In this document: positions 25,293-33,851 of the stretch, piece by piece
How positions within the stretch are numbered: position 1 is the stretch's first letter
Layout of the letters: the number at the start of each line of letters is the position of its first letter
NCBI GenBank assembly: GCA_913060515.1
Contig: CAJXRZ010000008.1
Span: 61,690-125,689, forward strand
Direction: 5' to 3'
DNA length: 64,000 nucleotides
Origin: an uncultured Pseudomonadota bacterium
GTDB lineage: Bacteria; Myxococcota_A; UBA796; CAJQPC01
Position numbers and translations under genes: made by a program
Notes under the pieces: model-generated
What the model saw: only the letters and a program-made list of their open reading frames with translations
Told to the model about the DNA's origin: nothing
Database searches by the model: none

Positions 25293-25427
25293 TGGAAGCT
25301 CCTTGGTCTCTTGGTTGATCCTTCCGCTTCGCAACGTAGCGATGAGAAGCGGCAGCGTTAGGGGCCTATCGCCATGCTGCGCAGTGTCAAGACTGAACAA
25401 AGCCACTCCCTGAGACGTATCGCCTTC

Positions 25428-25979
25428 ATGAACTTTCTCCTGCTCCTGACCGCCTGCTCCTTCTTCGGCCCCCGTTCGGCACTAAACGACGGGATGACAG
25501 CGCTGAACGATGGGGATCTGCAAGCCTTCGAAGAAGTGGTCGTCCTGGAAACGGTGCTGCCAGATGCGGCCGAAGGCTGCGCACGGATCACACTGCTCGA
25601 AGACTGGGCAGAGATCTCCAAAGTGAACAACCCCTTGGCCAAAATTGCACTCTCAGCCGGAAGGGGGCTGTTGGACGGCGCCATAGAGCTCGGCACACAG
25701 GACATGCTGGTCCAAGTGCGCGCTGACTTTGGAAGCAAGCCGCTCTCAGAGGTCTGCCCCGCCATCCAACCCGGCCCCCTAAGCAAGGTGCGGGTCGAGA
25801 CCCACGGCGACCGGGCCACAGCTCAGCTTCCCATTCAAGCCTGGGGCGCACAGACCTCGGTGGCGGCAGAAATGCAGAAGGGTGAGCAGGGCTGGCAGGT
25901 CGTAGCCCTGGACTTCGAGCCGGCGATTTCAGCGATCAAAACCCACATCGAATCTCAGGACGCCGCCGGTACAAACTAG
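25428..25979 (+). CDS. Lipoprotein of unknown function (possibly DUF2939-like)
   Basis: 183 residues from the ATG at 25428. The N-terminal MNFLLLLTAC ends in a lipobox. The mature protein begins with ALNDGMTALNDGDLQAFEEVV and has alternating helices and strands; this faintly recalls the DUF2939 pattern of small exported proteins, but the match is weak and I do not claim it. The C-terminus (VVALDFEPAISAIKTHIES) is helical. It lies 105 nt before the acyl-CoA dehydrogenase. Confidence 0.7.
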   Translation: MNFLLLLTACSFFGPRSALNDGMTALNDGDLQAFEEVVVLETVLPDAAEGCARITLLEDWAEISKVNNPLAKIALSAGRGLLDGAIELGTQDMLVQVRADFGSKPLSEVCPAIQPGPLSKVRVETHGDRATAQLPIQAWGAQTSVAAEMQKGEQGWQVVALDFEPAISAIKTHIESQDAAGTN

Positions 25980-26084
25980 TGGGGTAGGGGACGGGCCCCT
26001 GCCTTGTGCCAACTCCCCGCAAGCTACGCTGGCGGAACCCTGCCTCCACAGCTAGGTCATCCTCCTCAAAGCGAGGGCAGCCTG

Positions 26085-27227
26085 ATGTTCGTGGACACCG
26101 AGACACAAGCAGATCTGCGAGAAGCAGCCAGACAGGCCGCCGAGAGCATCCTGGGACCGTCGGTCAAAGCCGATGATGAGTCGGAGACCTACCGCAAGGA
26201 CCTCTTTGCAGCCCTAGGAGAAGCCGGCCTGTGTGGCGTGTCCACATCCGAGGAATTCGGCGGCTTGGGCTTGGGCTACAGCGAATACATCGTGGTGCTG
26301 GAGGAGATCGCCAAGGTCAGCTCCTCCTACGCGGTGAGTGTCGCGGTCAGCGGTCTGCCCCAAGTCATCCTCGCGGCATACGGCAACCAGGCCCAGAAGG
26401 AGAAGTGGCTTCCCGGCTTGGCCGCCGGTGAGCTGCTCGGTGCCTTTGCACTCTCCGAGCCTGAGTCCGGCAGCGACGCTGGCTCCCTGAGCACCACCGC
26501 CGTGCGAGACGGGGATGACTTTGTGCTCAACGGCACCAAGTTCTGGATCACCCACGGCGGCTACGCCGACATCTATGTGGTGATGGCCCGTACCGGCGGA
26601 CCAGGCTCCAAGGGGGTCAGCGCCTTCTTGGTTCCGGGCGATGCCGAGGGCCTCAGCTTCGGCAAGAAAGAAGAGAAGATGGGCATGCGGGCCAGTCCCA
26701 CGGTCGAGCTCATCTTCGAAGACTGCCGCGTTCCCGCGAGCAGCATGTTGCACAACGAGGGCCAAGGCATGCACGTGGCCCTCTCGGCCTTGGACAGCGG
26801 CCGAATCACCATCGCCGCCACCGCGAACGGACTGAGCCAAGCAGCCCTGGACGTAGCCGCCAAGTACGCAACGGAGCGCCGGCAGTTCAGGAAGCAGATC
26901 ATCGACTTCCAGGGCGTGGGCTTCATGCTGGCCGACATGGCCGCTGACCTTGAAGCCGCCCGCTTGCTGGTGCGAAAGGCCGCCTGGCTCAAAGATGAGG
27001 GGCAGAGCTTCTCGACCATTGCAGCGATGGCCAAGCTCAAGGCAACAGACACCGCCATGAAGGTGACCACCGACGCGGTTCAAGTACTCGGTGGCTACGG
27101 CTACACCCGCGAGTACCCCGTGGAGCGCTTCATGCGCGATGCCAAGGTCATGCAGATCGTCGAGGGCACCAACCAGATCCAACGCTTGGTTCTCGCACGC
27201 GCCCTCAAGCGCAAGTACGAGGCCTGA
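26085..27227 (+). CDS. Acyl-CoA dehydrogenase
   Basis: 380 residues, FAD-dependent dehydrogenation of acyl-CoA at the alpha-beta bond. Signatures are GAFALSEPESGSDAGSL (FAD/substrate loop), FWITHGGYAD, RRQFRKQIIDFQ, QVLGGYGYTREYPVERFMRDAK and the catalytic-base segment IVEGTNQIQR. This is the short/medium-chain (butyryl-CoA-like) form with Glu in the C-terminal position. The ATG at 26085 is chosen; upstream in-frame codons lack family similarity. It abuts the sirtuin gene. Chain-length preference cannot be read. Confidence 0.93.
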   Translation: MFVDTETQADLREAARQAAESILGPSVKADDESETYRKDLFAALGEAGLCGVSTSEEFGGLGLGYSEYIVVLEEIAKVSSSYAVSVAVSGLPQVILAAYGNQAQKEKWLPGLAAGELLGAFALSEPESGSDAGSLSTTAVRDGDDFVLNGTKFWITHGGYADIYVVMARTGGPGSKGVSAFLVPGDAEGLSFGKKEEKMGMRASPTVELIFEDCRVPASSMLHNEGQGMHVALSALDSGRITIAATANGLSQAALDVAAKYATERRQFRKQIIDFQGVGFMLADMAADLEAARLLVRKAAWLKDEGQSFSTIAAMAKLKATDTAMKVTTDAVQVLGGYGYTREYPVERFMRDAKVMQIVEGTNQIQRLVLARALKRKYEA

Positions 27228-27228
27228 G

Positions 27229-27951
27229 CTGAACACCTGGACCCCAGAGGAGGCCGCTGAGCGACTGCGTGGCAAGCGTCTGGTCGCAATGACCGGGGCT
27301 GGCCTCTCCGTGAACAGCGGGATCCCGGACTTCCGCAGCCAAGGTGGGCTTTGGACCCGGTTCCCGCCCTCTGAGTATGGGACGCGAGCCGCCATGCGGC
27401 AGAACCCTGCAAAGGTGTGGGGGATGCTGAGCGCCCTGTACGAGACCATCCACGCCGCGCAGCCCAACACGGGTCATGCAGCCTTGGCCGAGCTCGAACA
27501 GGCCCGGGTGCTCCTGGGGGTGGTCACCCAGAACGTGGATGGCCTCCACCGAAAGGCTGGCAGTCATCGAATCCTGCGTATGCATGGCAACGCACACATT
27601 CTGCGCTGCATGGATTGCGGCCAGCGTGTCGATGCCCCCGCCGAAGCGCGGTGTGAGCAGTGTGGGGCCTGGAGGGTCCCCGAGATTGTGTTCTTTGGGG
27701 ATCCCATGCCGCCGGGTGTCATGGAGGAGGCGGCTACGATGCTGAAACACGCCGGGGGACTGCTGTTGATCGGAACCGCGAGCGAGGTCTGGCCGGCCAC
27801 GGAGTTGCCCGTTCAGGCCGTCGCTGCCGGCTTGCCAGTGGTGGAATTCAACCTGGCCACCACAGGCCTGGGCAAGCGCTTGGAGCTGCCTTTGGTGAAA
27901 GGGGATGCAAGCCTCACACTGCCTGCCTTTGCCAAGGCCCTGTTAGGCTGA
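27229..27951 (+). CDS. Sir2-family NAD-dependent protein deacylase
   Basis: About 240 residues. The NAD-binding GAGLSVNSGIPDFRS, the QNVDGLH loop, the catalytic His in MHGNAH and two Cys pairs (CMDC, CEQC) for the structural zinc are present, then VFFGDPMPP and GTASEVWPA. These remove acetyl or acyl groups from lysine using NAD+. Family alignment needs about 15 residues before GAGLS, but in that stretch only a CTG (27229) is a possible start; the next ATG is at 27286, and an earlier ATG at 27139 lies inside the dehydrogenase gene. The start is therefore uncertain. Directly follows the acyl-CoA dehydrogenase gene. Confidence 0.88.
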   Translation: MNTWTPEEAAERLRGKRLVAMTGAGLSVNSGIPDFRSQGGLWTRFPPSEYGTRAAMRQNPAKVWGMLSALYETIHAAQPNTGHAALAELEQARVLLGVVTQNVDGLHRKAGSHRILRMHGNAHILRCMDCGQRVDAPAEARCEQCGAWRVPEIVFFGDPMPPGVMEEAATMLKHAGGLLLIGTASEVWPATELPVQAVAAGLPVVEFNLATTGLGKRLELPLVKGDASLTLPAFAKALLG

Positions 27952-28035
27952 GCCCACACCGCGTCCGGCGGGCCGCGTTCAAAGCGCACCCGGAGTATGC
28001 TTCCGGGGTCCCAGCGAGGCGCTGGGTGGAGACTC

Positions 28036-29433
28036 ATGAAGACCTGTCCTGTTTGTGGCACCTCCTACGACGCGCGCGTGGACTTCTGTTTCCGCGACGG
28101 CGAGGTCTTGATCGACGCTCCAGCCGCTGGACTTCCTGGGGCAAGCAGCACTCCCGCCCACACGGAAGACGAGTTCGATCGTCCGCTTCCGGACGTTGAT
28201 ATTCCCAGAGCTGCGGCCCCGCCGCCGCCACCGCCATCGGCGGCCGACCTGCCTCAGCCGCGCTTCATGTCCAGCGCAGCAGACCTGCCCGAGCCCGCCT
28301 TCTTGCAGCGGGAGACGGTCGCCGAGACAGCGCCATTTCCGACGACCCCAACCCCTGCGCCGCGGGCTCCGATCCCAGACGACGAGACCCTGCCGATGCC
28401 CCTGGACGGAGGCGTGATCACGCCCCCAGTGGCTCTCAACCCCGTCGCTCCGCTACCACCCCAGCCCCGTGTAGAGAGCGCGCCAGAACTCGCCGCCTTC
28501 GTTCCTCCTACGGAGCCCGCCTTTGAGCCTGAACCGGCGCCCCTGCCGCCGGTACTCCCGCCACCTGAGCCCGAACTGGACGCCTGGGCCGCCCCAGAAC
28601 CGCCCCCAAGAATGGACGAGGAAGAGGACAGGGGAGGGCCCCCATGGGCCATCATCGGCCTCGTCGCGCTCCTGTTGATCGGCGTCGGCGGATACTTTGC
28701 ATGGCGCTCATCCCAAACCGATCCCGGCGGGCCGCCCATCGCGGATGCGGGCCCAGAGTTGGGCGAGCCAATTCAAGGGGATCCAACTCCGCCAGTGGCC
28801 GCTCCGGTGGTCAAGCCTGATCCAGAGCCCATCGTCGCTGAAGCAGACCCTGTCGAGCCCGATCCAAGCGAACCCGACCCGGTGGTCGAGCCGGTGCAAG
28901 ACCCGGAGCCCGCTGTGGCTTCGGTACGAGCAAATCCGGAACCCACCCGAGTTCCAGACCCTCAGACGGAGCCAGCCCAGCCATGGGATGCGCCTGAACC
29001 GGCCGACACCCCACAGAATGGCACGATCAAGATCAACTCTTCTCCTGCTGGCGCGACCTTGTTCTTGGACGGGAAGCGGGTCGGGACGGCGCCATACGCG
29101 GCAGAGACCACCCAGGGCCGCCACAAGGTCCGGGCAGAGGCCGAGGGCTACAAATCCGTCGAAATCATGGTCAGCCTTAACGGCGAGTTGGCCAACGCCA
29201 ACCTGACCTTGCAGCGAGACGTAAAGACACAACAGGTGATGCTCTACGGACCAGCCGGCGCAAAGAGCGTCCGCGTCGCGGGCCAGACCATCAACGCGCT
29301 TCCAGCGACCATCAGCCTGCCACTGGGGCGGCACGTGTTCACGGTCACCCAGGCCGACGGCACCAGCTTCCAGGTCAGCCAGGCCATCGCAGAAGGCGCA
29401 CAAGCCAACGTGATGTTGCTGCCGCCGGAGTAG
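28036..29433 (+). CDS. Zinc-ribbon, Pro-rich, transmembrane PEGA-domain protein
   Basis: 465 residues. The N-terminal MKTCPVCGTSYDARVDFCF is a zinc ribbon. A long Pro/Glu/Ala-rich stretch follows (to about residue 205), then a membrane helix (WAIIGLVALLLIGVGGYF), a second Pro/Asp-rich linker, and from about residue 335 a PEGA domain (GTIKINSSPAGATLFLDGKRVGT, split here across its repeats) with a second related beta-sandwich at the C-terminus. This layout, zinc ribbon inside and PEGA outside, is common in Myxococcota kinase-associated surface proteins. Its job is not known. The ATG at 28036 is used; no ORF lies close in front. Confidence 0.85.
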   Translation: MKTCPVCGTSYDARVDFCFRDGEVLIDAPAAGLPGASSTPAHTEDEFDRPLPDVDIPRAAAPPPPPPSAADLPQPRFMSSAADLPEPAFLQRETVAETAPFPTTPTPAPRAPIPDDETLPMPLDGGVITPPVALNPVAPLPPQPRVESAPELAAFVPPTEPAFEPEPAPLPPVLPPPEPELDAWAAPEPPPRMDEEEDRGGPPWAIIGLVALLLIGVGGYFAWRSSQTDPGGPPIADAGPELGEPIQGDPTPPVAAPVVKPDPEPIVAEADPVEPDPSEPDPVVEPVQDPEPAVASVRANPEPTRVPDPQTEPAQPWDAPEPADTPQNGTIKINSSPAGATLFLDGKRVGTAPYAAETTQGRHKVRAEAEGYKSVEIMVSLNGELANANLTLQRDVKTQQVMLYGPAGAKSVRVAGQTINALPATISLPLGRHVFTVTQADGTSFQVSQAIAEGAQANVMLLPPE

Positions 29434-29497
29434 TGGTCCTAGGGGTACGGGAGGAGTGGTCATTGGGGGTGCTCTCCTCCAATATCACTCTTTAGAC

Positions 29498-29511
29498 ATA
29501 ATATACATTAT
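29498..29511. promoter_or_regulatory. AT-rich palindrome, possible promoter/operator
   Basis: Inverted repeat ATAAT-4-ATTAT in a 40-nt AT-rich patch (about 29480-29515) that stands out in a high-GC region. It overlaps -10-like hexamers (CATAAT, TATACA) and lies about 60 nt before the start of the MopE-like gene. No convincing -35 box is present, so this is a candidate only. Confidence 0.3.
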
Positions 29512-29572
29512 CGGAATGTGGACCTGTGAGCGAGGTCAAGCCACCGCTCGTGGACCGGGCTACCCTGCTTCC

Positions 29573-30424
29573 GTGTTCTCGTTTCTACCGCTCGGCCTTC
29601 TACACGCGTGCCTGCCGCCTGGTCAGGCCTACGTGCTGCAAGCCCCCGACCTGGTCGCCAACACCAGCAGCTTGGACTTTGGCGCTGTCGCCTTCGAGGC
29701 GCGCTTGGAGCTCCCGCTCGGCGTCAACAACCCCAGTGACAGCACCCGCGCGCTGCGCTGCACTGTGGCCACGCCCTTTGCTGTTGAGCAGACGCCCAGC
29801 GAGCTGGCGCCCGGGGCCGACGACGTGATCTGGCTGAGCTTCGGCCCACAGGCCTTGGACCCAGCCCAGGCGGAGCTGAGCTGCACGGACGGTGCCGACC
29901 TGGTCCTGCTGCTCGAAGTCCAAGGCCAGACAGAGCCTGATGGCGACCAAGATGGCTCTGCCCATCCATACGCTGGCGGCGACGACTGCGATGACTCCAA
30001 CCCGGAGATTTACCCAGGCGCCACGGAGATTTGGTACGACGGCATCGACCAAGACTGCGATGGTGCCAATGACCAGGACCAGGACGGCGACGGCTGGACC
30101 GTGGACAAGGACTGCCAGGACACCGAGGCGACGGTCAATCCAGCCGCGACCGAGATTTGGTACGACGGGATTGACCAGGATTGCAGCGGCGGCAGCGACT
30201 ACGACCAAGACAAAGATGGCTTTGATGCTGAGCCTTGGGGCGATGACTGCCGAGACGACAGCGAGCGCTACTCTCCGGCTGCGACTGAGATTTGGTACGA
30301 CGGCGTGGACTTGGATTGCAGCGGCGGCAGCGACTACGACCAAGACCTGGACGGCCTGGATGCGGATCCTTGGGGCCCCGACTGCGACGATACGGACCCA
30401 ACGATTGGCGCGTGCGAAGCCTAA
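29573..30424 (+). CDS. Exported MopE-like protein with Asp-rich metal-binding repeats
   Basis: About 283 residues. The GTG at 29573 begins a short hydrophobic signal (FSFLPLGLLHAC) with a possible lipobox. After a beta-sandwich-like region (to about residue 120) the C-terminal half is three repeats of GATEIWYDGIDQDCDG followed by DQDxDG loops, the MopE/thrombospondin-type calcium-binding pattern common in myxobacterial surface proteins. The last two repeat units are 135 bp apart and share a 33-bp identical stretch. The open frame extends to 29456, so the start is not certain. Confidence 0.8.
   Translation: MFSFLPLGLLHACLPPGQAYVLQAPDLVANTSSLDFGAVAFEARLELPLGVNNPSDSTRALRCTVATPFAVEQTPSELAPGADDVIWLSFGPQALDPAQAELSCTDGADLVLLLEVQGQTEPDGDQDGSAHPYAGGDDCDDSNPEIYPGATEIWYDGIDQDCDGANDQDQDGDGWTVDKDCQDTEATVNPAATEIWYDGIDQDCSGGSDYDQDKDGFDAEPWGDDCRDDSERYSPAATEIWYDGVDLDCSGGSDYDQDLDGLDADPWGPDCDDTDPTIGACEA
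30026..30421 (+). repeat. Tandem repeats within the MopE-like gene
   Basis: Three copies beginning with GAGATTTGG at 30026, 30152 and 30287, so the spacing is 126 and then 135 bp. Copies two and three share an identical 33-bp block starting with the codons for DCSGGS. They encode the Asp-rich EIWYDG repeats, and recombination between them could change copy number. Confidence 0.85.
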
Positions 30425-30491
30425 GGCTCCGGGCGACTCCCCTGCCCCACTCTCATCAGATTTGAGCCGCTCAGCGACTCACCTTCGATGA

Positions 30492-31676
30492 CTAGGGCAG
30501 GGGCTCATTGCCGATCTTCGGCTGGTCCACCGCATCACTGCTCTTGGGCGCAAGCATGGAGAGCACCCGGCCTGCGTTGGTCACCGCGATGAGCTGACGG
30601 CCCATGACAAGAGGCGCAGTGGTGATTCCGCTGAGGGTTGCCCCCGCATCGTAGCTCCAGTTCAAGGTGCCCAACTCAGCATCCACCAAGTACAAGCTGC
30701 CATCTGAGCTCGCGACAAGCAGGCCTGCTGCCGTCTCTTGAGGTTGGGTCAGCGCGCCAGTGGTGCCCGAATCCCAGGTCCAAACAACGGTTCCCGTCGC
30801 GCGGTCGATGCGGCGCAGCTTTCCATCTGTCGCCCCATGGAAGAGCACGTCACTGAGCAACAAGGGCGGCTCGGCGCTGCCCACGTCCAGGCGCCACCGA
30901 ACGTTTCGGGTGCCAACGTCAAAGCTCACCAGGGGCTCGCTGTAGCCGCCCACAAAGACGTCGCCGTCATCCAGTACCGGCGTGGCGATGACGTCTGGGT
31001 ATCGCCCTTCGCCTACACGCCGCTCCCAGTTGACCTCGCCGTCGGCGGCATCCAAGGCGACCACGGCGCCGTCGGAGAATCCCGCGAGCACAAGCCGACC
31101 TGCGACGACCGGAGCCGGGGCTCCAAACAAGGTCAGCTCAGAGTCGCGGGTGGGGTCAGCAGGTCTGGCGTATCGCCAGAGCAGTCGGCCGGTGCCAGCA
31201 TCCAAGGCGTAGAGCACATCGTCCACACTGGAGACGTACAAGCGCCCCTCGTGCAGAGTGGGCTTGGAGCCGATGGGGGCACCACCAAAGTGCGACCAGA
31301 CGGGCTCGGTGCCGCCCACTTCGTAGCACCAGGTGTAGCCGCCGGTGTCCGCAAAATAGGTGCGTCCGTCCTCCACGACCGCCTCGGCCTGGACCGGGGC
31401 GCCTGCCGCGTAGACATGGAGGAGTTCACCGTCGCCGCGGCTGAGCTGGATGAGCTCATCGCTGCTGGCGGATCCCAAGAAGATGGACTGACCATCGGTG
31501 GTGGGCCGTGAGCGCTCGGTGTGCGTAAACGCAGCGATCGGTACGCCGGGGAGACGACGGGCCCAGTGCGGGACCGGCGCCTCTTCAAAGCGGCCTTCCA
31601 AGCTGCTGCTCGGATGTTCCTTGGGCCCAACGTCCAGGACGAAGGGTGCAGCCAAGAGCAGGAGCAGCGAGGTCAC
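30492..31676 (-). CDS. BamB-like PQQ-repeat beta-propeller, exported
   Basis: 394 residues with an N-terminal signal peptide and repeated PQQ-type blades (VYALDAGTGRLLWRY-like, VVALDAADGEVNWERRV, LYLVDAELGTLNWSYDAG). This matches BamB, the propeller of the outer-membrane BAM complex. The upstream gene resembles YfgM, and yfgM-bamB is the E. coli order, which strengthens the call. The GTG start directly follows the yfgM-like stop. BamB is a lipoprotein in E. coli; here no lipobox Cys is seen after the signal, so a soluble form is possible. Confidence 0.8.
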   Translation of the reverse strand: MTSLLLLLAAPFVLDVGPKEHPSSSLEGRFEEAPVPHWARRLPGVPIAAFTHTERSRPTTDGQSIFLGSASSDELIQLSRGDGELLHVYAAGAPVQAEAVVEDGRTYFADTGGYTWCYEVGGTEPVWSHFGGAPIGSKPTLHEGRLYVSSVDDVLYALDAGTGRLLWRYARPADPTRDSELTLFGAPAPVVAGRLVLAGFSDGAVVALDAADGEVNWERRVGEGRYPDVIATPVLDDGDVFVGGYSEPLVSFDVGTRNVRWRLDVGSAEPPLLLSDVLFHGATDGKLRRIDRATGTVVWTWDSGTTGALTQPQETAAGLLVASSDGSLYLVDAELGTLNWSYDAGATLSGITTAPLVMGRQLIAVTNAGRVLSMLAPKSSDAVDQPKIGNEPLP

Positions 31677-32435
31677 TCAGCCCTCCGTCGGAGCGGGCAG
31701 AGCTGGCATCGTGGCCACTAGGCCGTAGCGGTCAAACTCAGCAGCCCGAGGAGAGCTTGGAAAGCGCTCGAGGAAGGCATCGTAGGTGGCCTGAAGCTGG
31801 GCCTGGTCTTCCATCTGCTTGTAGACACTGGCTTGGTAGATCAAGGCCTGCTCGGCCAAGAGTCCGTCCTCGCGCTCGTGCAAGGTGCGGTAGTGCTCTA
31901 AGGCAGCTGCAGGGTCGCCAGCCTCCAGAGCGATTCCGGCCAGCGCCGTGCGGGCTCCAAAGCCAAAGAGTCCCTTGTCATAAGCACCCAGGGCGTTCTC
32001 ATATGCGGCTTTGGCCAGGTCCGGCTTGCCCAAACGCTCGTGGGTCTCAGCAGCCTTGAGCCAAGCCTCTGCAGCAGAGGAGCCACCGGTCGCCTGAGCG
32101 GCCGCCTCGTAGCGGCGGGCTCCTTCTTCCAGGTTTGCGACCCGGTTGGCGTCGTTGAGGTCATCGATGGGCAGGATCCCCATTCGAGCCATGGGCTCGA
32201 TCTTCGGCATCTTGCTGTCCACAGCGTGAATCGCAGCCGCGCCTTCTTTGGCCCGGTTGGTGGTGACGCTGTCGTAGACGTTGTAGGCCAGAGCAGCCAC
32301 CAACACGACACCGGCAATGGCGGCAAAGCCCTTCCAGTTGCGGGTGAACCACTTGAACAGGCTCATGCGCGCTTGGAAGAGGTAATCGACCTCTTCTTCT
32401 TCGCCGGGCAGTGTGCGCTTGTCGTCGTCGGCCAC
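31677..32435 (-). CDS. YfgM-like membrane-anchored TPR protein
   Basis: 252 residues: an acidic cytoplasmic N-terminus (EEEEVDYLFQ), one membrane helix (FAAIAGVVLVAALAYNVYD, residues 36-55) and a periplasmic helical-repeat region with TPR motifs (AEAWLKAAETHERLGKPDLA, AALEHYRTLHERED). E. coli YfgM has the same topology and links SecYEG to periplasmic chaperones. The GTG start has GAGGAG about 7 nt upstream. It directly precedes the BamB-like gene. Confidence 0.78.
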   Translation of the reverse strand: MADDDKRTLPGEEEEVDYLFQARMSLFKWFTRNWKGFAAIAGVVLVAALAYNVYDSVTTNRAKEGAAAIHAVDSKMPKIEPMARMGILPIDDLNDANRVANLEEGARRYEAAAQATGGSSAAEAWLKAAETHERLGKPDLAKAAYENALGAYDKGLFGFGARTALAGIALEAGDPAAALEHYRTLHEREDGLLAEQALIYQASVYKQMEDQAQLQATYDAFLERFPSSPRAAEFDRYGLVATMPALPAPTEG

Positions 32436-32572
32436 TCAACTCTCCTCTGGCAACACATGAAGTCAGGGCATTGCCCCGTGCGCGCGTGGGCGGAGTTAAC
32501 GGGGCGTGACCCGGGATGCCATGGCGCAACAAGCCGCCTTGAAGTGCCCACAGGGACCGCAGGAGAGTGAGC

Positions 32573-32980
32573 ATGGCTCGAAACCCCTTCATTGACGCAG
32601 AGGCACCCGCGCCTCCCAAGTCCAAGTACACCGTCACCATCGCCAACACTGGCCAGGTCTTAGAGGTGGATCCAGAGAACCTCGCGGGCAAGCGCTACGA
32701 CGGCCAGGAGGGCTCCCTGCTGCGGACGCTGCTCCAGGCCGGGATCGACTTGGACCACGCCTGTGGCGGGGTTTTGGCTTGCTCGACCTGCCACATCTAC
32801 GTGGAACAGGGCCTGGACTCTGCGCCGGAGCCTATCGACGAAGAAGAGGACATGCTGGACCTGGCTCCTGCGCTGCGTGACAGCTCGCGGCTGGCCTGCC
32901 AGTGCGTCCCGGACGGCTCGGTCAACGTGGTCATTGAGATGCCCACATGGAAGCGCAACGAAGTCAGCGAAGATCACTGA
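32573..32980 (+). CDS. Adrenodoxin-type [2Fe-2S] ferredoxin
   Basis: 135 residues. Cluster ligands are in DHACGGVLACSTCH (C-x5-C-x2-C) and the distal ACQC, the arrangement of the ISC/adrenodoxin type. A short N-terminal extension of about 20 residues precedes the fold. The ATG at 32573 has AGGAG about 8 nt upstream and is preferred over a GTG 6 nt earlier. In ISC operons this ferredoxin supplies electrons for cluster assembly; here it stands alone, so the partner is unknown. Confidence 0.92.
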   Translation: MARNPFIDAEAPAPPKSKYTVTIANTGQVLEVDPENLAGKRYDGQEGSLLRTLLQAGIDLDHACGGVLACSTCHIYVEQGLDSAPEPIDEEEDMLDLAPALRDSSRLACQCVPDGSVNVVIEMPTWKRNEVSEDH

Positions 32981-33020
32981 GTGATCCGAGTAGCGGGCGG
33001 TGCTCGCCTGGACGGCCCGC

Positions 33021-33410
33021 CTACTTCTGACGGCTGTTGACTCCGCTGTAGACCACAGAGACGCCTTTGGCGCTGAGCTCCCAGTGGCACCACTGCTTGC
33101 GCTTGTAGGCCAGCTTGACCGCTTTGGCTCTGGGGCATCCCTGCACCAGCACGGCGTCCTGGATCGAGCCCAGCCACTCCAGGCGCGCTGGATAGAAGCG
33201 AAAGCCTGCCTGACCAAGGCTGGTCTTTAGGGCGGCATGACGCTTCAAATCGTCCTCGCTGTTGGGCGCGCCCAGAGGCCGGCAGGCGCTCAAGAGCACG
33301 GCCCGGGGCAGGAAGCGTGCGTGACCAGCGAGCCCTCCGCTCAGGTCAAGCTCGTCAACGGTGATGCGCGCCGACTGCGCTGCGGCGAGGGTTTCCAATG
33401 GAATGGGCAT
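33021..33410 (-). CDS. DUF3293-like small protein
   Basis: 129 residues from the ATG at 33410. The segments AVLLSACRPLGAPNSEDDLKR (shown in parts), LEWLGSIQDAVLVQG and LAYKRKQWCHWELSAKG follow the DUF3293 pattern (a 'NP'-like acidic start, a W-x-E/S centre and a C-terminal sheet). Function of this family is unknown. The frame is open 160 codons further upstream, but that part overlaps the divergent gene and has no family character. Confidence 0.65.
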   Translation of the reverse strand: MPIPLETLAAAQSARITVDELDLSGGLAGHARFLPRAVLLSACRPLGAPNSEDDLKRHAALKTSLGQAGFRFYPARLEWLGSIQDAVLVQGCPRAKAVKLAYKRKQWCHWELSAKGVSVVYSGVNSRQK

Positions 33411-33485
33411 GGTCCACCGATAGCCCCACCGCTTCCCGTGATCCACCCAGGCACCCCACGGCGGGTACCCAGCTACACTGCGCGG

Positions 33486-33851
33486 GTGAACCGCCGCGAT
33501 CTCTTCATCCTCGCCGTCGTGCTTCTGCAGGGACTCATCCCCCTGCACTACTACCTGGGCGTCTCGCATCCCTACGACGAGCGTTTCGCGTGGCGCATGT
33601 TCTCGGAGACGCGCCTGGTCAAGTGCCAGGTGCAGTTCAAAGCGGATGGCGTGGAGATCCCCCTCAAGCGCAGCTTCCACTCCGCCTGGATCACGCTGCT
33701 CAAGCGCGGCCGGCCCTCCGTCGTCGAGGGCGTGCAAGACCGCGTCTGCGCCACCCACGCCGGTCAGGAGGTGACCCTGCTCTACCGCTGCCGCCAAGTC
33801 GACGGTGAGGATCCCGTCTTCAACGACGGCAGCACCTCGGTTTGCCCGTGA
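33486..33851 (+). CDS. Small single-pass membrane protein upstream of HTTM gene
   Basis: 121 residues beginning VNRRDLFILAVVLLQGLIPL (GTG start), so one N-terminal membrane helix, then a soluble part (YDERFAWRMFSETRLVKCQ and a C-terminal beta-rich half with three Cys). I do not recognise the family. Its stop overlaps the start of the HTTM gene (GTGA), so the two are translationally coupled and may form a complex. Confidence 0.75.
   Translation: MNRRDLFILAVVLLQGLIPLHYYLGVSHPYDERFAWRMFSETRLVKCQVQFKADGVEIPLKRSFHSAWITLLKRGRPSVVEGVQDRVCATHAGQEVTLLYRCRQVDGEDPVFNDGSTSVCP

Noticed and set aside
30439..30503. CCCCTGCCC/GGGCAGGGG inverted repeat between convergent genes as a terminator
   Set aside because: The loop is 47 nt and the right arm overlaps the BamB-like stop, with no T tract; chance pairing in GC-rich DNA is likely.
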